The position numbers and the translations under genes are program-made. A stretch of DNA of 9,317 nt, taken from Coriobacteriia bacterium (GTDB lineage: Bacteria > Actinomycetota > Coriobacteriia > Coriobacteriales > QAMH01). Below are positions 5,980-9,317 of the stretch, piece by piece. Where the stretch lies: NCBI GenBank assembly GCA_900758075.1, contig CAAEQF010000196.1, positions 1 through 9,317 of the forward strand, read 5' to 3'. The notes below the pieces were generated by a model that was given only the letters and a program-made list of their open reading frames with translations, was not told the origin of the DNA and ran no database searches. The stretch's first letter is position 1, and each line of letters starts with the position of its first letter.

Positions 5980-7032
5980 ATGTGCATGGATCTGACACTC
6001 GGCGTGTTCTTTGCCTCGATGGGCGCCCACCCCGCGCTCATCGTCATTCTCATCCTCGTGATAGGCGTCACCGTCATCTCGGGCGCCACCGACGCGCCAA
6101 ACGCCATCGCGACCGCCGTGTCGACTCGCTGCCTCAAACCCGGCACCGCCCTCGCGCTCGCCGCCGTCTTCAACTTCGCCGGACTCGTGGGCATGACCTA
6201 CGTCTCCACCGCCGTCGCCCACACCATGTTCAACATGGTCGACTTCTCCGGCGAGACGCATCACGCCCTCATGGCGTTGATCGCGGCCATGATCGGGTCG
6301 ATAGGCTGGGGCTTCTTCTGCTGGTGGCGCGGCATCCCCGCCTCCAAATCGCATTCGCTCATCGCCGGAATCACCGGCGGCGCCATCGCCATGAACGGCC
6401 TTGCCGGCGTCGTCATCGGCGAGTGGGTGAAGGTCATCTACGGCATGGTCTTCAGCCTGGTCGCGGGCTTCATCATCGGCTGGCTCATGGTCAAGCTCAT
6501 CGAGTTCGTCTTCCGCGCGGTCCCCCGCCGCAAGGCCAACCAGCTCTTCGTCGTCGTCCAGGACATCTGCGCCGCCATGCTGTCGTTTCTGCACGGCTCG
6601 CAAGACGGCCAGAAGTTCATGTCCATCGCCCTGCTGGGCATCGCGCTCTCGTTTGGCATGGAGACGAGCGGTGACACCGACTTCCCGCTGTGGCTCATGA
6701 TCTTGTGCTCGCTCGCCATCTCGTTTGGCACGCTCATCGGCGGCAAGCGCATCATCAAATCCGTCGCCATGGACATGGTCAAGCTCGAGAAGTACCAGGG
6801 CGTGGCCGCATCGCTTACTACCGTCATCACGCTGCTCGTCTCGTCGCTCACGGGCATGCCCGTCTCGACGAGCCACTGCTCGACCGCTGCCATCATGGGC
6901 GTCGGCGCATCCAAGAACCCGCACAAGGTCAAGTGGTCCGTGGCCAAGGATATGGTACTCGCCTGGGTACTGACGTTTCCGTGCTGCGGCTTTATCGGCT
7001 GGGCGCTCGCCAAGGTGTTCATGCTGTTCTAA
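5980..7032 (+). CDS. PiT family inorganic phosphate transporter
   Basis: This 350-residue, strongly hydrophobic protein is a PiT permease, a secondary transporter importing phosphate (often as a metal-phosphate complex) with a cation gradient. PiT proteins are inverted duplications, and both halves are visible. Half 1 has SGATDAPNAIATAVSTR (34-50) and GIPASKSHS (118-126). Half 2 has HGSQDGQKF (205-213) and GMPVSTSHCSTA (292-303). The classic GANDxANA and HGANDAQ signatures are altered to GATDAPNA and HGSQDGQ, a variant I recall from Gram-positive homologues. The key acidic residues Asp38 and Asp209 remain. The start is uncertain: ATG at 5980 has only a distant AGGG, while ATG at 5986 has a TTGGGA run at better spacing, costing two residues. 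No phoU-like (DUF47) partner gene is adjacent; a glutaredoxin gene follows 51 nt downstream on the same strand. Confidence 0.94.
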   Translation: MCMDLTLGVFFASMGAHPALIVILILVIGVTVISGATDAPNAIATAVSTRCLKPGTALALAAVFNFAGLVGMTYVSTAVAHTMFNMVDFSGETHHALMALIAAMIGSIGWGFFCWWRGIPASKSHSLIAGITGGAIAMNGLAGVVIGEWVKVIYGMVFSLVAGFIIGWLMVKLIEFVFRAVPRRKANQLFVVVQDICAAMLSFLHGSQDGQKFMSIALLGIALSFGMETSGDTDFPLWLMILCSLAISFGTLIGGKRIIKSVAMDMVKLEKYQGVAASLTTVITLLVSSLTGMPVSTSHCSTAAIMGVGASKNPHKVKWSVAKDMVLAWVLTFPCCGFIGWALAKVFMLF

Positions 7033-7083
7033 GGTCGTGCCGCTACGTGCGTCGCAACCGTTTCCAACCTGGGGAGGTGCCCT

Positions 7084-7326
7084 ATGAAACTTGAACTCTA
7101 CAAAAAGGACACGTGCCCGTACTGCCGCCGTGTCATGTCCTACATCGAGCAGTCGGGGCGCACCGATGTCGAGTACAGGGACATCCTCGAATCCGAGGAA
7201 AACCGCCGGCGCTTGGTCGAGGTAGGCGGAAAGCAGCAGGTCCCCTGTCTGTTCATCGACGGGGACCCGCTGTACGAGAGCATGGACATCATCAACTGGC
7301 TCGAAGGGCACGCGCCCGAAAACTAG
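7084..7326 (+). CDS. Glutaredoxin-like protein (CPYC active site)
   Basis: This 80-residue protein is a compact thioredoxin-fold thiol oxidoreductase. The dithiol active site CPYC is at 11-14, right after the first strand. QVPCLF (52-57) supplies the cis-proline (Pro54) that faces the active site, and YESMDIINWL (64-73) matches the C-terminal helix of glutaredoxins that docks glutathione. Cys55, next to the cis-proline, is an extra cysteine. The ATG follows a very strong SD (GGGGAGG, 7071-7077). It lies 51 nt after the phosphate transporter, with no clear hairpin between, so co-transcription is possible. Its stop interlocks with that of the convergent NlpC/P60 gene. If the host lacks glutathione, as many actinobacteria do, reduction could come from thioredoxin reductase as for NrdH; that is inference. 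Confidence 0.92.
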   Translation: MKLELYKKDTCPYCRRVMSYIEQSGRTDVEYRDILESEENRRRLVEVGGKQQVPCLFIDGDPLYESMDIINWLEGHAPEN

Positions 7327-7360
7327 GCGACCCTTCCGCCACCGATATAGTTGTGGGCGC
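7312..7360. repeat. Inverted repeat spanning the second pair of convergent stop codons
   Basis: GCGCCC (7312-7317) pairs with GGGCGC (7355-7360), AACTA (7321-7325) with TAGTT (7348-7352), and GGCG (7326-7329) with CGCC (7337-7340), giving a nested interrupted stem of 15 bp. The shared CTAG (7323-7326) lies within the paired arms. No T run follows on either strand, so intrinsic termination is not clearly supported. Confidence 0.4.
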
Positions 7361-7898
7361 TCGACAGGCTCACGATCTTGACCGACTCGCCCGTCTGCGG
7401 CGAGTGGATGTACTGGCCGTTGCCCACGTACATGCCCACATGGTAGATAGAAGACGCGCTCGACCCGAAGAACACGAGGTCGCCGGGCTGGAGATCTGCC
7501 GTCGAGACCTTTGAAGAGGCATTGTACTGCGCCTGCGCGTTATGGGCTAAAGAGACGCCGAGCTGCGAATAGCAGTACATGGTGAAGCCGGAGCAATCAA
7601 AGCCCGCGGGCGTCGAGCCACCGTACACATAGGGAGTGCCGATGTAGCCCTCGGCGATTTTTACGGCGCGCTCGCCGGTGGTTGGCTGAGCCGCCTGCGC
7701 CACTGCGACGACGAGAGACGCGGCCCTCCCCGCCGATTGCGTGCTCTCGGCAGCGCCGGAGATAACCTGCTCGAGCCCCTGCGTTGCCGTCGTATCATCG
7801 AGGGGCTGGGCCAGCGCGGTGTGCACGGGGATGCACGAGCCCGCCAATACCAAAGCCAGCCCGGCAGTTGCAAAGGTGCGCCCAATGGGACGCGTCAC
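7323..7898 (-). CDS. Secreted NlpC/P60 family peptidoglycan endopeptidase
   Basis: This 191-residue secreted cysteine peptidase probably cleaves peptide stems of peptidoglycan (D-Glu/diaminopimelate-type bonds in this family). Residues 1-30 form a signal peptide: Arg near the N-terminus, a hydrophobic core (11-24) and an Ala-Leu-Ala/Gln cleavage site after residue 30. A lipoprotein reading with Cys22 is less likely because the -3 position is Ala. A low-complexity linker (31-75) leads to the NlpC/P60 domain (about 76-191) with FDCSGF (nucleophile Cys102), HVGMYVGNG (His153) and third polar residue His165 in IHSP; LQPGDLVFF (136-144) is also typical. It lacks SH3b, LysM or coiled-coil domains, so targeting is unclear. 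The start is GTG at 7898-7896 with AAGG just upstream; an out-of-frame ATG at 7920 sits too close to its own GGAG. Its stop interlocks with the glutaredoxin stop. Confidence 0.93.
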   Translation of the reverse strand: MTRPIGRTFATAGLALVLAGSCIPVHTALAQPLDDTTATQGLEQVISGAAESTQSAGRAASLVVAVAQAAQPTTGERAVKIAEGYIGTPYVYGGSTPAGFDCSGFTMYCYSQLGVSLAHNAQAQYNASSKVSTADLQPGDLVFFGSSASSIYHVGMYVGNGQYIHSPQTGESVKIVSLSSAHNYIGGGRVA

Positions 7899-8076
7899 TG
7901 AAACCTTGATGTAGAACCATCTCCTGCGTCGTGGGTTTGTAATTCGTTAAAAGCGTGATAGTGCTAACGCATTGACGAGGATTCTACCCGCCGTGTCCGC
8001 AACGCGAAGATTTGCGACATTTCTTCCACGGTCTGCCAACATGCCCTACACGGCGCGCGCAGAAGAACTACACAAG

Positions 8077-8104
8077 TTGACAAATGTCATTTTGCTGGTA
8101 TGGC
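8077..8104 (+). promoter_or_regulatory. Promoter-like element with overlapping palindrome
   Basis: A perfect -35 TTGACA (8077-8082) is followed 16 nt later by TATGGC (8099-8104), preceded by TG at the extended -10 position. The -35 overlaps TGACA-AA-TGTCA (8078-8089), a near-palindrome that could be an operator. Transcription would start near 8111 and run antisense to the 98-residue gene; no plus-strand gene follows for about 500 bases. Confidence 0.35.
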
Positions 8105-8141
8105 AGCTCGTTGACCTGCGGTTTTGCGCACGAGCCTCAGC

Positions 8142-8169
8142 AAATCCCGTTACAGGAAGCAAAACGGGG
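8142..8169 (-). terminator. Possible terminator after the small hypothetical gene
   Basis: On the minus strand CCCGTT (8168-8163) pairs with AACGGG (8151-8146) around an 11-nt loop and is followed by ATTT, about 30 nt after the stop codon. The short T run makes it weak. A second hairpin (8106-8135) follows directly. Confidence 0.35.
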
Positions 8170-8199
8170 CTATGGAGTTGTGAAGAGTCGGGAAGTGGC

Positions 8200-8496
8200 C
8201 TATGCCTTTACCGAAGCGAAGAAGACCGCATCGGCAAAGACGTCCCTGATGGACTTGCCTTCCAGGAAGGGCAGCTCGACAAATTCGGAAGCGGTCGAGA
8301 CGAGCTCGCTCGCATCGACGTAGTGCCCCTTTTCGTTGAGTTGCGCGGTGTCTTGGGCGCGCCACCACTGTTCGTTGACATCGGTGAGGTAATAGGTCTG
8401 GCCGGCGTATTCCATGTATGCGGAATGTTTCGCGCCCAGATAGTCGGTCAGATCGTCGTACTGCAGATCAAGTGCTTCATCGGATTTCATTCCCAT
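8200..8496 (-). CDS. Small hypothetical protein, 98 residues
   Basis: I do not recognise this family. It is a soluble, acidic protein with no signal peptide, membrane segment or cysteine. It is rich in aromatic residues (WW at 44-45, YY at 35-36, FF at 92-93), with an acidic N-terminal half that includes LQYDDLTDYLG (11-21) and a C-terminal LEGKSIRDVFADAVFF (78-93). The ATG at 8496-8494 is backed by an AAGAGGTG SD about 5 nt upstream; a second in-frame ATG at codon 3 is less well spaced. A TAAAAT -10-like box lies at 8533-8538. Good start signals and a balanced composition argue that it is real, although the opposite strand is also open. It is divergent from the unknown gene at 8605, so the two may be functionally linked; that is inference. 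Confidence 0.75.
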   Translation of the reverse strand: MGMKSDEALDLQYDDLTDYLGAKHSAYMEYAGQTYYLTDVNEQWWRAQDTAQLNEKGHYVDASELVSTASEFVELPFLEGKSIRDVFADAVFFASVKA

Positions 8497-8532
8497 TGTG
8501 CACCTCTTCTCAGAGAGACTTACCGTGTCAAC

Positions 8533-8570
8533 ATTTTACTAGAGCGCGCTGCGCATCGCTCGACTATTAT
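8533..8570. promoter_or_regulatory. Divergent -10-like boxes around a GC inverted repeat
   Basis: TAAAAT on the minus strand (8533-8538) points to the 98-residue gene and TATTAT on the plus strand (8565-8570) points to the gene at 8605. Between them are GAGCG (8542-8546)/CGCTC (8557-8561) and the 8-bp palindrome AGCGCGCT (8543-8550). Neither -10 has a good -35. A shared operator is possible but unproven. Confidence 0.3.
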
Positions 8571-8604
8571 TGAGTAATCCGACCGATCCGCAGCGAGGAG
8601 CAGC

Positions 8605-9317
8605 ATGTTCGACGACAAGGTACTGCAGCAGGAACTGACGACGCGCGTACGCGACGTGCTCGAGGCGGGACCTGCCCCCGACGAGGGCTCGACCCCCGAT
8701 GGAAAATTCGCATCCGACCTCGACGCCATGCTCGCCGCGGAGATCGCGTTGCAGGACTGCCTGCGCGAGCACGGGCTCGACGATGGCTTCTTTCTCACCG
8801 AGACGCCCGACTACCATTACCCGCCGCTCTCGTGCTACGACGAGAAGCTCGCCGCGGAGCTGGGGCAACTCATCGGCAACGTCATGATTGCCGTCAACCC
8901 GAGCGCGTACGTGAGTCGCGTGTGCAAGACGCCTTGCATCAACACCAAGAAGCGTAAGGAGTCCTTTGTGTTCAAGCCGCTGGCACCTGCCGCGAGCTGG
9001 AACGCCGTCGGGGACGGGAACATCGACTACATCGTCATCGACGATGGCGAGTTCAAGCCCATGCGCGGCTACGGCCTCAAGCGCTTCCGCGTTGCCGACA
9101 GCGTGTGGGTCGACCTGTTCGCGAACGACTACCCCCATGCCGAGCAAGACGAGCAGGGCAACCCCATGCCCGCGACGCTGTGGACCGCCGAGCTGCATGC
9201 GCCCCAGGCCAAAGCGCCCATCATGGGCATGGTCGGACCGGGCTGGTTCGTCAACACGTGGTTTGAGCAGAACCCGACGCTCAAGCGGGCTCTCAGGACC
9301 TATCCGCAGATCACCGA
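8605..9317 (+). CDS. Hypothetical protein, 3' end beyond window
   Basis: An open frame runs from ATG 8605 to the window edge with no stop: 237 codons plus two bases. The start has a strong SD (GAGGAG, 8595-8600) with a 4-nt spacer. The N-terminal part (1-60) is acidic and probably helical. The visible part has a CKTPC motif (107-111), a basic patch KKRK (115-118), IDYIVIDDGEF (140-150) and a Gly/Trp-rich stretch MVGPGWFVNTWF (209-220). No signal peptide, transmembrane segment or familiar nucleotide-binding or catalytic motif is visible. Codon choice (GAC, CTC, GCC, AAG) matches neighbouring genes, so it looks native. Two cysteines four apart could bind metal if paired with others downstream, but this is speculation. 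I cannot name the family; the missing C-terminus may hold the diagnostic domain. The long open frame on the opposite strand (8539-9198) is its shadow. Confidence 0.8.
   Translation, partial: MFDDKVLQQELTTRVRDVLEAGPAPDEGSTPDGKFASDLDAMLAAEIALQDCLREHGLDDGFFLTETPDYHYPPLSCYDEKLAAELGQLIGNVMIAVNPSAYVSRVCKTPCINTKKRKESFVFKPLAPAASWNAVGDGNIDYIVIDDGEFKPMRGYGLKRFRVADSVWVDLFANDYPHAEQDEQGNPMPATLWTAELHAPQAKAPIMGMVGPGWFVNTWFEQNPTLKRALRTYPQIT

Larger units (their letters stand above)
7899..8199. other. Gene-free 301-bp interval with hairpins and a promoter-like site
   Basis: No believable coding frame lies here on either strand; the 201-codon plus frame beginning with TTG at 7972 has no SD and runs antisense through the next gene. 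The interval contains CGTTA (7945-7949)/TAACG (7965-7969) upstream of the NlpC/P60 gene, a TTGACA promoter-like element (8077-8104), a stem GCTCGT (8106-8111)/ACGAGC (8130-8135) with inner GCG/CGC, and a stem CCCGTT (8146-8151)/AACGGG (8163-8168). On the minus strand this is both the 3' region of the small gene and the leader of the NlpC/P60 gene. I found no match to the c-di-AMP (ydaO) riboswitch core. Confidence 0.5.

Noticed and set aside
5929..7311. A 460-codon minus-strand frame opposite the phosphate transporter and glutaredoxin genes
   Set aside because: Asp/His/Gly/Arg-rich antisense translation of two clear genes, with no motif or start signal.
7790..7920. Small leader ORF starting at ATG 7920 (minus), out of frame with the NlpC/P60 gene
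   Set aside because: Its GGAG touches the ATG with no spacer, and the frame overlaps the signal-peptide coding region without a recognisable product.
7899..8199. c-di-AMP (ydaO) riboswitch upstream of the NlpC/P60 gene
   Set aside because: Such riboswitches often precede cell-wall hydrolase genes in actinobacteria, but I could not find the conserved core blocks on the minus strand.
8539..9198. A 219-codon minus-strand frame opposite the partial gene
   Set aside because: Its Val/Arg/His-rich composition is typical of antisense frames here, while the plus frame has a strong SD, balanced composition and no stop to the window end.

Overview
The window is GC-rich and densely packed, with nine protein-coding genes on both strands. 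Strong Shine-Dalgarno (SD) sites, GTG/ATG starts and the protein families (MocR regulator, DegV protein, secreted NlpC/P60 hydrolase, Uup-like ABC-F) suggest a Gram-positive high-GC bacterium. The protein style fits Actinomycetota, perhaps Coriobacteriia, but this is inference and no rRNA or tRNA is present to anchor it. No transposase, phage gene, CRISPR array or tRNA was seen; this looks like ordinary chromosome.

Layout. Bases 1-299 have no convincing gene but hold nested inverted repeats (1-89) that could fold as a three-way junction, plus a possible terminator for the next gene. An ABC-F translation factor (300-2105, minus) is divergent from a MocR-type GntR/aminotransferase regulator (2276-3721, plus). 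The regulator is convergent with a two-gene minus-strand operon: a DegV fatty-acid-binding protein (4929-5816), then a cation diffusion facilitator with an acidic tail (3718-4923), 5 nt apart. Divergent from DegV is a PiT phosphate transporter (5980-7032, plus), followed by a glutaredoxin (7084-7326). The glutaredoxin is convergent with a secreted NlpC/P60 peptidase (7323-7898, minus). A 301-base gap with inverted repeats and a promoter-like site follows. Then come a 98-residue unknown protein (8200-8496, minus) and a divergent unknown gene (8605 onward, plus) cut by the window edge.

The genes are mostly housekeeping: ribosome rescue, metal and phosphate transport, fatty-acid handling, thiol redox and cell-wall hydrolysis. 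No shared pathway is evident beyond the DegV-CDF pair and perhaps PiT-glutaredoxin. The most distinctive architecture is at the two convergent junctions. In both, the opposing TAG stop codons interlock in one CTAG tetranucleotide, and both lie inside extended inverted repeats. No clear novel defence or mobile system was found.
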